From positions 1,516,995 through 1,580,994 of the forward strand of contig JAHBZH010000001.1 of assembly GCA_019635535.1 (NCBI GenBank): a stretch of 64,000 nucleotides of DNA. The letters run 5' to 3'. Every line of letters starts with the position of its first letter. Within the stretch, counting starts at the first letter, position 1. The position numbers were made by a program, and so were the translations under genes. This document shows, piece after piece, positions 43,003-51,457 of this stretch. The DNA is from Sphingomonas sp. GTDB taxonomy: Bacteria > Pseudomonadota > Alphaproteobacteria > Sphingomonadales > Sphingomonadaceae. The notes under the pieces are model-generated. The model was not told the DNA's origin. It worked only from the letters and a program-made list of their open reading frames with translations, and did not search any database.

Positions 43003-44595
43003 ATGTCCGATTCTCCCCAGCCCTATCGCGTCCTCGCCCGCAAATATCGTCCGCAGGGCTTTGCCGAGCTGATCGGGCAGGAGGCGATGGTCCGGACGCT
43101 CGGTAATGCGATCAGGCGCGACCGGCTCGCCCACGCCTTCCTGCTTACCGGGGTGCGCGGGGTCGGCAAGACCTCGACGGCGCGGCTGATCGCCAAGGCG
43201 CTGAACTGCATCGGGCCGGACGGGCAGGGTGGCCCGACCATCGATCCGTGCGGCCAATGCGAGCCGTGCCGGGCGATCGCGGAAGGCCGGCATATCGACG
43301 TGGTCGAGATGGACGCCGCCAGCCATACCGGCGTCGACGACGTGCGCGAAATCATCGAGGCGGTGCGCTATGCCGCCGTCTCCGCGCGCTACAAGATCTA
43401 CATCGTGGACGAGGTCCACATGCTGTCCAAGAACGCGTTCAACGCGCTGCTGAAAACGCTCGAGGAGCCGCCCGCCCACGTCAAGTTCCTGTTCGCCACG
43501 ACCGAGGTGAACAAGGTCCCGATCACCGTCCTGTCGCGTTGTCAGCGCTTCGATCTGCGCCGTATCCCGGCCGACAGGCTCGCCGCGCATTTCGCTCATG
43601 TCGCGAAAGAAGAGGACGTGGAGATCGAGCCCGAGGCGCTGGCGCTGATCGCGCGGGCGGCGGAGGGTTCCGCGCGTGACGGCCTCTCCATGCTCGATCA
43701 GGCGATCGCGCACGGCGCCGGTGCGGTGACGGCGGCGCAGGTGCGCGAGATGCTGGGCCTGTCCGATCGCGGCGCGGTGCGCCGGCTGCTCGGCCTGGTC
43801 CTGGCCGGCGATGCGCCCGGCGCGCTGGCCGCGCTGGAGGAACAATACGATCTGGGCGTCGAGCCGGCGGCGGTGCTGCGCGGGCTGCTGGAGGCCGTCC
43901 ACGGCATCACCCGCGCCAAGGTCGGTGGCGCGCTCGATCCGGCCCAGTCGGCGGAGGAGCGCGAGGCCTATGACGATTGGTCCGGCAAGCTCTCCTACGC
44001 CGCCATCCACCGCCTCTGGCAGTTGCTGCTGAAAGGCCTGGGCGAGATCCAGGCCGCGCCGTCGCCGCTGGAGGCCGCCGAAATGGCGCTGCTGCGCGTC
44101 ATCCACGCCTCCGAGCTGCCCGATCCGGGCGAGCTGGCCGCGAAGCTGGCGCGCGGCGAGGCGGCCGCGCCGTCCGCGCCCGCCGCACCGAAAGGCGAAG
44201 AGCAGGGCGCCCTGCTCAAGCTGCCGGATAGCTTTCCGGCGCTGATCGACACGCTCGCCCACAATGGCAAGGCGCATGTCGCGCAGCAACTCCACGATTT
44301 CGTCGGCCTGATCGCCTATGCGCCGCCCGAGCTCGCCATCCGCCCCGTCAAGCCGCTGGCGAGCGATTTCGCGCGCGAGCTTGCCGCCGCGCTCAAATCG
44401 GTTACCGGGGCACTCTGGCAGGTCCGCATCGCGGACGAGCCGGCGGCGCGCTCCCTGCGCGATCAGGAGAAGGCGGACGAGCAGCGGGTGCGCCAGGAGG
44501 TGCTGGACTCGCCGGTCGTCCAGGCGGCGCTTGAAGCCTTTCCCGGCGCGGAGCTGGTCAGCCACCCGCCCGACGCAAAACAACGGAGTGCGTGA
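43003..44595 (+). CDS. dnaX: DNA polymerase III subunit gamma/tau
   Basis: A 530-aa clamp-loader ATPase. The Walker A is GVRGVGKTST (50-59), zinc ligands are Cys69, Cys83, Cys86 and Cys89, and VDEVHMLSKNAFNALLKTLE is the Walker B and SRC-side region. The tail from about 400 is the tau part that contacts the polymerase. The ATG at 43003 is chosen over TTG 42994. It overlaps the ybaB start (TGATG). Confidence 0.96.
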   Translation: MSDSPQPYRVLARKYRPQGFAELIGQEAMVRTLGNAIRRDRLAHAFLLTGVRGVGKTSTARLIAKALNCIGPDGQGGPTIDPCGQCEPCRAIAEGRHIDVVEMDAASHTGVDDVREIIEAVRYAAVSARYKIYIVDEVHMLSKNAFNALLKTLEEPPAHVKFLFATTEVNKVPITVLSRCQRFDLRRIPADRLAAHFAHVAKEEDVEIEPEALALIARAAEGSARDGLSMLDQAIAHGAGAVTAAQVREMLGLSDRGAVRRLLGLVLAGDAPGALAALEEQYDLGVEPAAVLRGLLEAVHGITRAKVGGALDPAQSAEEREAYDDWSGKLSYAAIHRLWQLLLKGLGEIQAAPSPLEAAEMALLRVIHASELPDPGELAAKLARGEAAAPSAPAAPKGEEQGALLKLPDSFPALIDTLAHNGKAHVAQQLHDFVGLIAYAPPELAIRPVKPLASDFARELAAALKSVTGALWQVRIADEPAARSLRDQEKADEQRVRQEVLDSPVVQAALEAFPGAELVSHPPDAKQRSA

Positions 44596-44918
44596 TGCCC
44601 AATATGGACGACATCCTGAAGATGGCCCAGGAGGCCCAGGCCAAGCTGATGGAGGCCCAGAACAATCTCGACAAGATCGAGGTGGAGGGCGTCTCGGGCG
44701 GCGGCCTGGTGAAGATCAGGGCGTCGGCCAAGGGCCGGATCATCGCCGTGGACATCGACGAAAGCCTGCTCGCGCCCAGCGAAAAGCAGATGGTCGAGGA
44801 TCTGATCGCCGCCGCGCTCAACGATGCGCGCGGGAAGGCCGACGCGGCGAGCGCGGAAGCGATGCAGAACGTCGCCGGCGGCCTGCCCCTCCCGCCGGGC
44901 TTCAAGATGCCGTTCTAG
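44595..44918 (+). CDS. YbaB/EbfC-family nucleoid-associated protein
   Basis: A 107-aa homodimeric DNA-binding protein: MDDILKMAQEAQAKLMEAQN with a long helix, central sheet EGVSGGGLVKIRASAKGRI, then a second helix. The usual partner of dnaX (and recR). The start is ATG 44595, overlapping the dnaX stop, with GGAG six nt upstream; GTG 44592 is possible. It converges on mtgA with a 4-nt overlap. Confidence 0.93.
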   Translation: MPNMDDILKMAQEAQAKLMEAQNNLDKIEVEGVSGGGLVKIRASAKGRIIAVDIDESLLAPSEKQMVEDLIAAALNDARGKADAASAEAMQNVAGGLPLPPGFKMPF

Positions 44919-45631
44919 GGTCCGTAAACGCACCCGTCCAAGCCATCCCGCCGCACCACGCCCATCCGGGCCTGGATCATCCCGCCATAGCGCCGGGTGA
45001 AGCCGCGCGGGGCCACCGCCGCGCGGCGCTTGGGCAACGGCAGGACGGCGGCGATCCGCGCCGCCTCCTGCGGGCTGAGCCGCGACGCGTCATGGTTGAA
45101 ATAGCGCATCGCCCCGGCATTGACGCCATAGGTGCCGATGCCGGTCTCGGCGACGTTGAGATAGACCTCCATGATCCGCTGCTTGCTCCACAGATGCTCG
45201 ATCAGGAAGGTGAACCAGGCCTCCAGCCCCTTGCGGACATAGCCGCCGCCTTGCCACAGAAAGGCGTTCTTGGCGGTCTGCTGGCTGATCGTCGAGCCGC
45301 CGCGCAGCACGGAGCCGCCCGCCATGTTGCGCCGGAACGCGGCCTCGATCGCCTCGCGGTCGAAGCCCGAATGGCTGCAGAACTTGCCGTCCTCCCCGGC
45401 GATCGCGGCGCGCACCATGTTGCGGTCGATCCGCTCGATCGGCATCCACACCCGCGTCGCGCCATTGCCGCCGACCATGTCGGCAAGCTGCGTCGCCGTG
45501 ACCGGCGGGTTCACGAAGCGATAGGCGAGCACCCACAGCAGGGAGCCGACAAGGAAGATCAGGACGGCCTTGATCAGCCATCCCGCCAGCCGGCCGAACC
45601 AGCCGCGCTTCCTCTTCCCCGCCCGCGCCAT
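44915..45631 (-). CDS. mtgA: Monofunctional biosynthetic peptidoglycan transglycosylase
   Basis: A 238-aa GT51 enzyme with a basic start, one membrane helix (about 19-38), catalytic Glu80 in AGEDGKFCSH, GGSTISQQTAKN (111-122) and EVYLNVAETG. It polymerises lipid II glycan strands at the membrane. It lies 36 nt after rpoH on the same strand. Confidence 0.93.
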   Translation of the reverse strand: MARAGKRKRGWFGRLAGWLIKAVLIFLVGSLLWVLAYRFVNPPVTATQLADMVGGNGATRVWMPIERIDRNMVRAAIAGEDGKFCSHSGFDREAIEAAFRRNMAGGSVLRGGSTISQQTAKNAFLWQGGGYVRKGLEAWFTFLIEHLWSKQRIMEVYLNVAETGIGTYGVNAGAMRYFNHDASRLSPQEAARIAAVLPLPKRRAAVAPRGFTRRYGGMIQARMGVVRRDGLDGCVYGP

Positions 45632-45667
45632 CGCAGGGTGATTAGCCGAGGTCGTGCCGAGAGGAAA

Positions 45668-46570
45668 CTAGGCCGCCGGCAGCAGCCGCCGTTCGCCGGC
45701 CAGGTTCATCAGCGCCTTCTGGAGCTTCTCGAACGCGCGGACCTCGATCTGGCGGATGCGTTCGCGGCTCACGTCGTAAACCTGCGAAAGCTCCTCCAGC
45801 GTCTTGGGCTCGTCGGTCAGCCGCCGCTCGGTCAGGATGTGCCGCTCGCGCTCGTTCAGCGCCTCCAGCGCCTCGACGAGCAGATCGTGGCGCATCCGCG
45901 CCTCCTCGGCCTCGGCGACCCGCTCGTCCTGCAGCGGCTCGTTGTCGACCAGGAAATCCTGCCAGCTCCCCTCGCTGTCGTCGCGCAGGGGGACGTTCAG
46001 CGAGGTGTCGCCGCCCATCGCCATGCGGCGGTTCATCGAGATGACGTCCTCTTCGGTGACGCCGAGATCGGTGGCGATCTTGGTCACGTCCTCGGGCTTG
46101 AGGTCGCCGTCCTCGAACGCCTCGATGCGGTTCTTCATCCGGCGCAGGTTGAAGAACAGCTTCTTCTGCGCCGCCGTGGTACCCATCTTCACGAGTGACC
46201 AGGAGCGCAGGATATATTCCTGGATCGAGGCACGGATCCACCACATCGCATAGGTGGCGAGGCGGAAGCCCCGTTCCGGCTCGAACTTCTTCACGCCCTG
46301 CATCAGGCCGATATTGCCCTCGGAGATCAGCTCGGACGTGGGCAGGCCATAGCCGCGATAGCCCATCGCGATCTTCGCGACGAGCCTAAGGTGGGAATTG
46401 ACCAGCTTGGCGGCGGCATCGGTGTCCTGATGCTCCGTCCAGCGCTTGGCCAGCATATATTCCTCTTCCGGCGTCAGGATCGGAAACTTCTTGATCTCCG
46501 AAAGATAGCGGTTGAGGCCTGCCTCGCCGCCGCTCGCGGGGATCGTCGCCGGAACATTGCGTCCTGCCAT
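45668..46570 (-). CDS. rpoH: RNA polymerase sigma-32 factor RpoH
   Basis: A 300-aa heat-shock sigma factor. Region 2 contains AMWWIRASIQEYILRSWSLV (108-127), the RpoH box is QKKLFFNLR (135-143), and region 4 ends with a helix-turn-helix (LEELSQVYDVSRERIRQIEV). The ATG at 46570 (MAGRNVP) has CAGGGAGT upstream; an ATG seven codons earlier overlaps that ribosome site. It follows rluD on the same strand by 56 nt. Confidence 0.95.
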   Translation of the reverse strand: MAGRNVPATIPASGGEAGLNRYLSEIKKFPILTPEEEYMLAKRWTEHQDTDAAAKLVNSHLRLVAKIAMGYRGYGLPTSELISEGNIGLMQGVKKFEPERGFRLATYAMWWIRASIQEYILRSWSLVKMGTTAAQKKLFFNLRRMKNRIEAFEDGDLKPEDVTKIATDLGVTEEDVISMNRRMAMGGDTSLNVPLRDDSEGSWQDFLVDNEPLQDERVAEAEEARMRHDLLVEALEALNERERHILTERRLTDEPKTLEELSQVYDVSRERIRQIEVRAFEKLQKALMNLAGERRLLPAA

Positions 46571-46626
46571 GGTGAACCAAACTCCCTGCATGCCGGGCTT
46601 CGTGCTGCCGTGCCGGCACCTGGCGT

Positions 46627-47583
46627 CTATACGGCAAGCGCCCCGAACAGTTCCTGAATATCAGATGGAAGGGCGCTTTGGAAGGATAGGTTTTCTTTAG
46701 AAACTGGATGGACGAAGCCGAGCCTTGCCGCGTGCAATGCCTGGCGATGAAAATCGAGCCTTTTCAATATCTCCCGATGCGACGGCCGGCCCCGGCCATA
46801 GACCGGATCGCCGACCAACGGGTGGCCGATCGAGGCCATGTGAACCCGCACCTGATGCGTCCGCCCGGTTTCCAGCCGGCATTCGATCATCGCGGCGTCC
46901 CTGAGCGGCGTGACGATTCGGTAATGCGTCACCGCCCGTTTGCCCCGCCCTTCGGCCTGCACCGCGATCTTCTTGCGGTTGGCGCTGGAGCGGGCGAGAG
47001 GGGCGTCCACCGTCCCGCGCGCCGGGATCGGCCGGCCCGACACGATCGCCGCATAAACCCGCTCGATGCTGTGCTTCGCGAACTGCGCGGCCAGCCCTTC
47101 ATGCGCCACGTCGGTCTTGGCGACGACCAGCAGCCCGGACGTGTCCTTGTCGATCCGGTGGACGATCCCCGGCCGCGCCACCCCGCCGATGCCGCTGAGG
47201 CGGCCCGCGCAATGGTGGAGCAAAGCGTTGACCAAAGTCCCGTCCGGATTGCCCGCCGCCGGATGAACGACCATCCCCGCCGGCTTGTCGACGACCAGCA
47301 GATGATCGTCCTCGAACAGGATCTCCAGCGCGATGTCCTGCGCCTCGTTATGCGCCGGTGTCGGCGCCGGCACGGAAACTTCGTAGGTGGCGCCCGGCAG
47401 GGCCTTCACCGCCGGATCGCGGATCGCCTTGCCTTCGGGTCCGTTCACCGCGCCGCTGCTGATCAGCGCCTTCAAGCGCTCACGCGACATTGTGGGGACG
47501 GCCATCGCCAGCGCCCGGTCCAGCCGCATGTCCGCCGCGTCATCCGCCACGCGCGCCTGAATGATCGAAAACCCCCCGGACAT
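46627..47583 (-). CDS. 23S rRNA pseudouridine synthase, RluD/RluA family
   Basis: A 318-aa protein. An S4 RNA-binding domain (about 15-75) is followed by the catalytic core with Asp145 in HRIDKDTSGL and the LETGRTHQVRVH motif near 240. It most likely makes the pseudouridines of helix 69. The ATG at 47583 (MSGGFSII) is used; the longer frame upstream runs through a dispersed repeat and is not coding. Confidence 0.91.
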   Translation of the reverse strand: MSGGFSIIQARVADDAADMRLDRALAMAVPTMSRERLKALISSGAVNGPEGKAIRDPAVKALPGATYEVSVPAPTPAHNEAQDIALEILFEDDHLLVVDKPAGMVVHPAAGNPDGTLVNALLHHCAGRLSGIGGVARPGIVHRIDKDTSGLLVVAKTDVAHEGLAAQFAKHSIERVYAAIVSGRPIPARGTVDAPLARSSANRKKIAVQAEGRGKRAVTHYRIVTPLRDAAMIECRLETGRTHQVRVHMASIGHPLVGDPVYGRGRPSHREILKRLDFHRQALHAARLGFVHPVSKENLSFQSALPSDIQELFGALAV

Positions 47584-47670
47584 TGGACTGTGAGATGGGG
47601 TTTCGGCGGCGGATTTCAAGGCGAGATGGGACGGCGTCGGGGTGCCATGAGCAATGACATGTCCTTCTTT

Positions 47671-47780
47671 CCCTCTCCCTTGAGGGAGAGGGTAGGGTGA
47701 GGGTGTCGGGCGTGTGGGGGCTGGATCTCGGCCGCCGTGCCCCCTCACCCCAGCCCTCTCCCCGCCGGGGAGAGGGAGAG
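47671..47780. repeat. Long dispersed inverted repeat (CCCTCTCCC...GGGAGAGGG type)
   Basis: Two hairpins, CCCTCTCCCTTGAGGGAGAG at the left and CCCTCTCCCCGCCGGGGAGA at the right. Their inner arms GGGTGAGGG and CCCCTCACCC also pair across the gap. It occupies much of the 330-bp space between rluD and chpT (47584-47913); I see nothing else there. Confidence 0.85.
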
Positions 47781-47913
47781 ATGGGCGAATGTCTATTTGA
47801 CTTGGAGGCGCCAGCCCCGTTCTGCCTTTCCTTCCGACCTTCCCGCCCTTGCAACGCGGACTCGCAAGGCCCAATAGAGGTCGCATCATGCATAAGGATC
47901 AGGGCCCAGCGGA

Positions 47914-48549
47914 ATGAAATCGCACGAATTCGCCAGTCTGCTGTGCTCGCGCCTGTGTCACGATCTCCTGTCCCCGGTCGGCGCGCTCAACAACGGGATC
48001 GAATTGCTCGCCGATGAGCATGATCCGGAAATGCGCGCCCGCTGCCTGGACCTGCTCGCCGAAAGCGCGCGCTCCAGCGCCAACAAGCTGAAGTTCTTCC
48101 GCCTCGCCTTCGGCGCCGCCGGCGGCTTCGGCGACGAGGTGGACACGCGCGAGGCGCGCGCCGCGATCGAGGGGCTGTTCGGCGGCGACGGCCGCATCCG
48201 GCTCGGCTGGATGGTGGACGAGCCGACGATGAGCAAGGCGGCGCTGAAGGTGCTGCTCAACGTTGTGCTGATCGCCGGGGATTCGCTGGTGCGCGGCGGC
48301 AGCCTCGATATCGGCGCGGAAAAGCATGAGGGCGGGCTCGACATCGTCGTGCGCGCCGAAGGCCCGCGCATCGTCCTCGATCCGGAGCTGCGCGACGTGC
48401 TGGTCGGCAAGACCGGCGAAGACGAAGTCGCCCCCCGCGCCGCCGCCGCCTGGCTGGCCCACGCCCTCGTCGAGGAAGGAAATGGCCGCCTCCAGGTCTC
48501 GGACGATCAGGACGGCATGCTGCTGATCGGGGCGAGCCTGCCGGCCTGA
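47914..48549 (+). CDS. chpT: ChpT-type histidine phosphotransferase
   Basis: A 211-aa dimeric phosphotransferase that in Caulobacter relays phosphate from CckA to CtrA and CpdR. His16 in CHDLLSPVGALNNGIELLAD is the phosphoaccepting residue. A degenerate ATPase-like domain follows (about 80-205). In sphingomonads it is tied to motility and cell-cycle control through CtrA. The ATG at 47914 follows AGCGGA. It is alone in its transcription unit. Confidence 0.88.
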   Translation: MKSHEFASLLCSRLCHDLLSPVGALNNGIELLADEHDPEMRARCLDLLAESARSSANKLKFFRLAFGAAGGFGDEVDTREARAAIEGLFGGDGRIRLGWMVDEPTMSKAALKVLLNVVLIAGDSLVRGGSLDIGAEKHEGGLDIVVRAEGPRIVLDPELRDVLVGKTGEDEVAPRAAAAWLAHALVEEGNGRLQVSDDQDGMLLIGASLPA

Positions 48550-48571
48550 GGGCGTAGGCGCTTCCCCCAAT

Positions 48572-48614
48572 GCGTCACCCCGGACTTGATCCGGGGTCCA
48601 GCTTCTTCTTCCAG
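48572..48614. repeat. Copy of the CACCCCGG..TTGATCCGGGG repeat
   Basis: Hairpin CCCCGGACTTGATCCGGGG followed by TCCAGCTTCTTC. The same class as 35736-35816, but only the left half. It abuts the downstream motif of orphan unit B. Confidence 0.75.
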
Positions 48615-48627
48615 GCGAACTTGATGC

Positions 48628-48657
48628 GATGCCCGTTATGGGTGGCTTTCTGCCATT
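48628..48657 (-). repeat. Downstream motif of orphan unit B
   Basis: On the minus strand it reads AAAGCCACCCATAACGGGCA, two nt past the stop codon. It aligns with 7724-7753 and 59966-59995. Confidence 0.65.
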
Positions 48658-48659
48658 CC

Positions 48660-49049
48660 TCACTTTGAGTCGAATGGTTTGATCGACACTGAAATCTCGG
48701 CTGCAACGACTTCACCGTCCACGCCGTAACTCTCCGGGAGATGCAGGACATAACCTTCCTCGCTCCGATCAACCCACAGACCAGACAGCACATTCTGGTG
48801 GTTCCACCCACTCAGTCTGAGAGAGGTGATACGCTTGAGAGAGTAGGTGACGAGAGCGTGTCGATCCTGACGATAGTGTCCTTGTTCAGTGGTATCGCTA
48901 TTCGTTCGCCAAGCATGAACGCGGACGTAAGAAGCCTCCGGATCGCGCTGAAGTTCGATCGATACCACCTCCGCGTCGTGAAAGTTCGGCGAGTAACCAA
49001 ACCAATCAATGACGGATTGCCAGCCCGGAATGGTGTCAATTTCTGTCAT
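48660..49049 (-). CDS. Imm50-like orphan protein (unit B)
   Basis: A 129-aa cytosolic protein. IPGWQSVIDWFGYSPNFHDA followed by EVVSIELQRD, then LSGWNHQNVLSGLWVDRSEE and YGVDGEVVAAEISVSIKP. This pattern resembles what I remember of Imm50-type immunity proteins, which protect against polymorphic toxins. No toxin gene is nearby, so it may be an orphan immunity gene or have another role. Less GC-biased than its neighbours, consistent with transfer. It is flanked by the same elements as the orphans at 7049 and 59497. Confidence 0.68.
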   Translation of the reverse strand: MTEIDTIPGWQSVIDWFGYSPNFHDAEVVSIELQRDPEASYVRVHAWRTNSDTTEQGHYRQDRHALVTYSLKRITSLRLSGWNHQNVLSGLWVDRSEEGYVLHLPESYGVDGEVVAAEISVSIKPFDSK

Positions 49050-49138
49050 GCGATCCGGTTAAGCGCCGGGGACAGCGACCGCAAGCGAAGTCCGCAAGCG
49101 ACGACCGCAACGGGTCGAAATCAGCCGTCCCGCCGGCT

Positions 49139-49333
49139 GCTTCCAATGTAGGAAATCCTCTGTCACGCTCGCCCCGAATCGGGGTTTTGGCTCCGGCTCA
49201 TCGGCTCTTTGAACCGTCCGTTTCACGCGAAAAAATCTCGCGGCACACCATCGCGCATATGGGTGAAGATGCTGAAGTTGAGCGCCGCCGCGATCCGCCC
49301 GGAAACACCCTCGACCCCGACAACTTTGTCAAC
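49139..49333 (-). repeat. Upstream element of orphan unit B
   Basis: On the minus strand it opens with GTTGACAAAGTTGTCGGGG, has TTCAAAGAGCCG, then AACCCCGATTCGGGG, and ends GTGACAGAG/GATTTCCTACATTGGAAGC. The stretch from CAAAGAGCC to the end is very close to the copy at 59361-59432; it carries about 50 extra nt in the first half. The rest of 49050-49385 shows nothing I recognise. Confidence 0.8.
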
Positions 49334-49385
49334 AAAACACTCTGCATGACGGACGAAAATATCGGCGGCTTTGCGCGGACCTCCG

Positions 49386-50543
49386 CTAATCCAGCGTCGT
49401 GCGATACCTTGCCAGCGCCAGCGCGGCGACGGCGCACATGAAGACCGCCAGCGCCAGCAGGCTCGGCGCCATGTCGGCGAAGCTCTGGCCCTTGAGCAAA
49501 GCGCCGCGCACCACGCGCAGGAAATGCGTCACCGGGATCAGCGTGCCGAGCCATTGCGCCCAGTCCGGCATGCCCCGGAACGGGAAGAGGAAACCGGACA
49601 GCAGGATCGAGGGCAGGAAGTAGAAGACCGAGAGCTGCATCGCCTGGAGCTGCGTGCGCGTGACCGTGGAGATCAGGAAGCCCAGCCCCAGCGAGCCGAT
49701 GATGAAGAGCAGGATGCCGAGCGACAGGCCCGTCCAGCCGCCCGCCATCGGCACGCCGAACAGCAGCCGGCCGATGACGAGGATGAGCGCCGTCTGGATC
49801 AGCCCGACGATCACGAAGGGCGCGAGCTTGCCGACCATCACCTCGAGCGGCTGGACGGGCGTGGCGAGCAGGCTCTCCATCGTGCCGCGCTCGGTCTCCC
49901 GCGTGACGCCGATCGCGGTCATCATCACCAGGGTCAGCGTCAGCACGATGCCGAGCAGGCCGGGCACGATATTGTAGGCGGTGATGTTCTCCGGATTGTA
50001 GCGCCGGTGGATCACCACCTCGAAGGGCTGCGCCGCGTTCGCCGGCGGGGCGAGGGCGCCGGTCAGGTCGCGGCGCAGCGAGTCCTGCGGCAGCCGGGCG
50101 AGGGCGGCGAGGGCGCTACCCGTGGCGGTCGGATCGGTGGCATCGGCTTCGACCAGGATCTGGGCATTCTCGCCGCGCACCACGCGGCGGGTGAAGTCGC
50201 CCGGAATGGTGATCGCGAACTGGACCTCGCCGGTGCGCACCAGCGCGTCCAGCTCGGCCGGCGATCGGGCCTGGTGGGTGATGGAGAAATAGGAGCTGTT
50301 GGCGATGCCGGAGACGACCGAGCGCGCCATCACGCTGTTCTCCTGCACCAGCACGGCGGTCGGCAGGTGCCGGGGATCGGTGTTCACCGCATAGCCGAAG
50401 AGCAGCATCTGGATCACCGGCACGGCCAGGATCAGCGCATAGGTGATCCGGTCGCGCGACAGCTGGATGAACTCCTTTACCAGCACGGCGATCATCCGCT
50501 CCAGCGAAAAGGCCTGCTCGCCCCGGCGGCCCTCGGCGCTCAC
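49386..50543 (-). CDS. ABC-2 type transporter permease (YbhR/YbhS-like)
   Basis: A 385-aa permease: first helix about 35-55, a large periplasmic domain (about 56-190), then five helices between about 190 and 380 (VPGLLGIVLTLTLVMMTAIG, ETERGTMESLLATPV coupling helix). It is the last gene of a tetR-hlyD-ATPase-permease operon typical of drug or metabolite efflux. The start ATG (50543) overlaps the ATPase stop by 4 nt. Only one permease gene is present, so it likely homodimerises. Confidence 0.9.
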   Translation of the reverse strand: MSAEGRRGEQAFSLERMIAVLVKEFIQLSRDRITYALILAVPVIQMLLFGYAVNTDPRHLPTAVLVQENSVMARSVVSGIANSSYFSITHQARSPAELDALVRTGEVQFAITIPGDFTRRVVRGENAQILVEADATDPTATGSALAALARLPQDSLRRDLTGALAPPANAAQPFEVVIHRRYNPENITAYNIVPGLLGIVLTLTLVMMTAIGVTRETERGTMESLLATPVQPLEVMVGKLAPFVIVGLIQTALILVIGRLLFGVPMAGGWTGLSLGILLFIIGSLGLGFLISTVTRTQLQAMQLSVFYFLPSILLSGFLFPFRGMPDWAQWLGTLIPVTHFLRVVRGALLKGQSFADMAPSLLALAVFMCAVAALALARYRTTLD

Positions 50544-51457
50544 CGGAAATTGTCCTCGACGCCGCTCATCAGGTGGATGAACACGTCCTCCAGCGTCGGC
50601 TCTGTGCGGGTCCAGCGGAAGGGCGGGCGGTGATAGGGGGCCAGCGCCTGTTCCAGCGCCGCCGCGTCGCCGCCGCTGACATGGAGGGCGAGGCCGAACG
50701 GCGCCGCCATCTCGACGCCCGGCGCCTGCAGCAATTCGTGGGCGAGCCGGTCGACGCCCGGCCCTTCGCCGCGCCAGGTGGCCAGCTTCGCGGCGGCGAT
50801 CACCTCGTCCGCCGTGCCGCGCGCCAGCAACTCGCCATAGGCGATATAGGCGATGTCGTGGCAGCGCTCAGCCTCGTCCATGTAGTGGGTCGAGACGAGC
50901 ACGGTGAGGCCCTGGGCGGCGAGCGCGTGGATCTCGTCCCAGAAGGCCCGCCGCGCCTGCGGATCGACGCCCGCCGTCGGCTCGTCGAGGAGCAGCAATT
51001 GCGGCTGATGCAGGGTCGCGACGGCGAGCGCCAGCCGCTGCTTCCAGCCGCCCGACAGCGTTCCGGCCAGCTGCCGCCGCCGCTCCGCCAGCCCGAGCTG
51101 CTCCAGCGCCTCGGCGACCCGCTCGCCCCGCCGGTCGAGCCGCCGGATGCGCGCGGCGAATTGCAGATTCTCCTCGACGTTCAGGTCTTCGTAGAGCGAG
51201 AATTTCTGGGTCATGTAGCCGGTGCGGCGCTTGATCTCCCAGCTTTCGGAGATGATGTCGAAGCCGAGCGCCGTGCCGCTGCCGCTGTCCGGGGTCAGCA
51301 GGCCGCACAGCATCCGCAAGGTCGTCGTCTTGCCCGAGCCGTTCGGCCCCAGAAAGCCGGTGATCCGTCCTTCCTCGACCCGGATGGCGAAGTCCTTCAC
51401 CACCCGCCGCCCGCCGAACGACTTGTCGAGGCCCGCGACGTCGATCGCGATCGTCAC
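50540..51457 (-). CDS. ABC transporter ATPase
   Basis: A 305-aa ATPase. Walker A GPNGSGKTT (37-45), signature LSGGWKQR (about 134), Walker B LLLLDEPTAG and switch His in STHYMDEAE. A C-terminal extension of about 70 residues follows. The start is GTG 51457, overlapping the HlyD stop (GTGA). Confidence 0.94.
   Translation of the reverse strand: MTIAIDVAGLDKSFGGRRVVKDFAIRVEEGRITGFLGPNGSGKTTTLRMLCGLLTPDSGSGTALGFDIISESWEIKRRTGYMTQKFSLYEDLNVEENLQFAARIRRLDRRGERVAEALEQLGLAERRRQLAGTLSGGWKQRLALAVATLHQPQLLLLDEPTAGVDPQARRAFWDEIHALAAQGLTVLVSTHYMDEAERCHDIAYIAYGELLARGTADEVIAAAKLATWRGEGPGVDRLAHELLQAPGVEMAAPFGLALHVSGGDAAALEQALAPYHRPPFRWTRTEPTLEDVFIHLMSGVEDNFR

Noticed and set aside
42697..44583. A 628-codon open frame antisense to dnaX
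   Set aside because: Shadow of dnaX and the SRP RNA; no recognisable motif.
49187..49441. Open frame over the unit B upstream element
   Set aside because: It overlaps the conserved non-coding element and the permease end, and has no ribosome site or domain.
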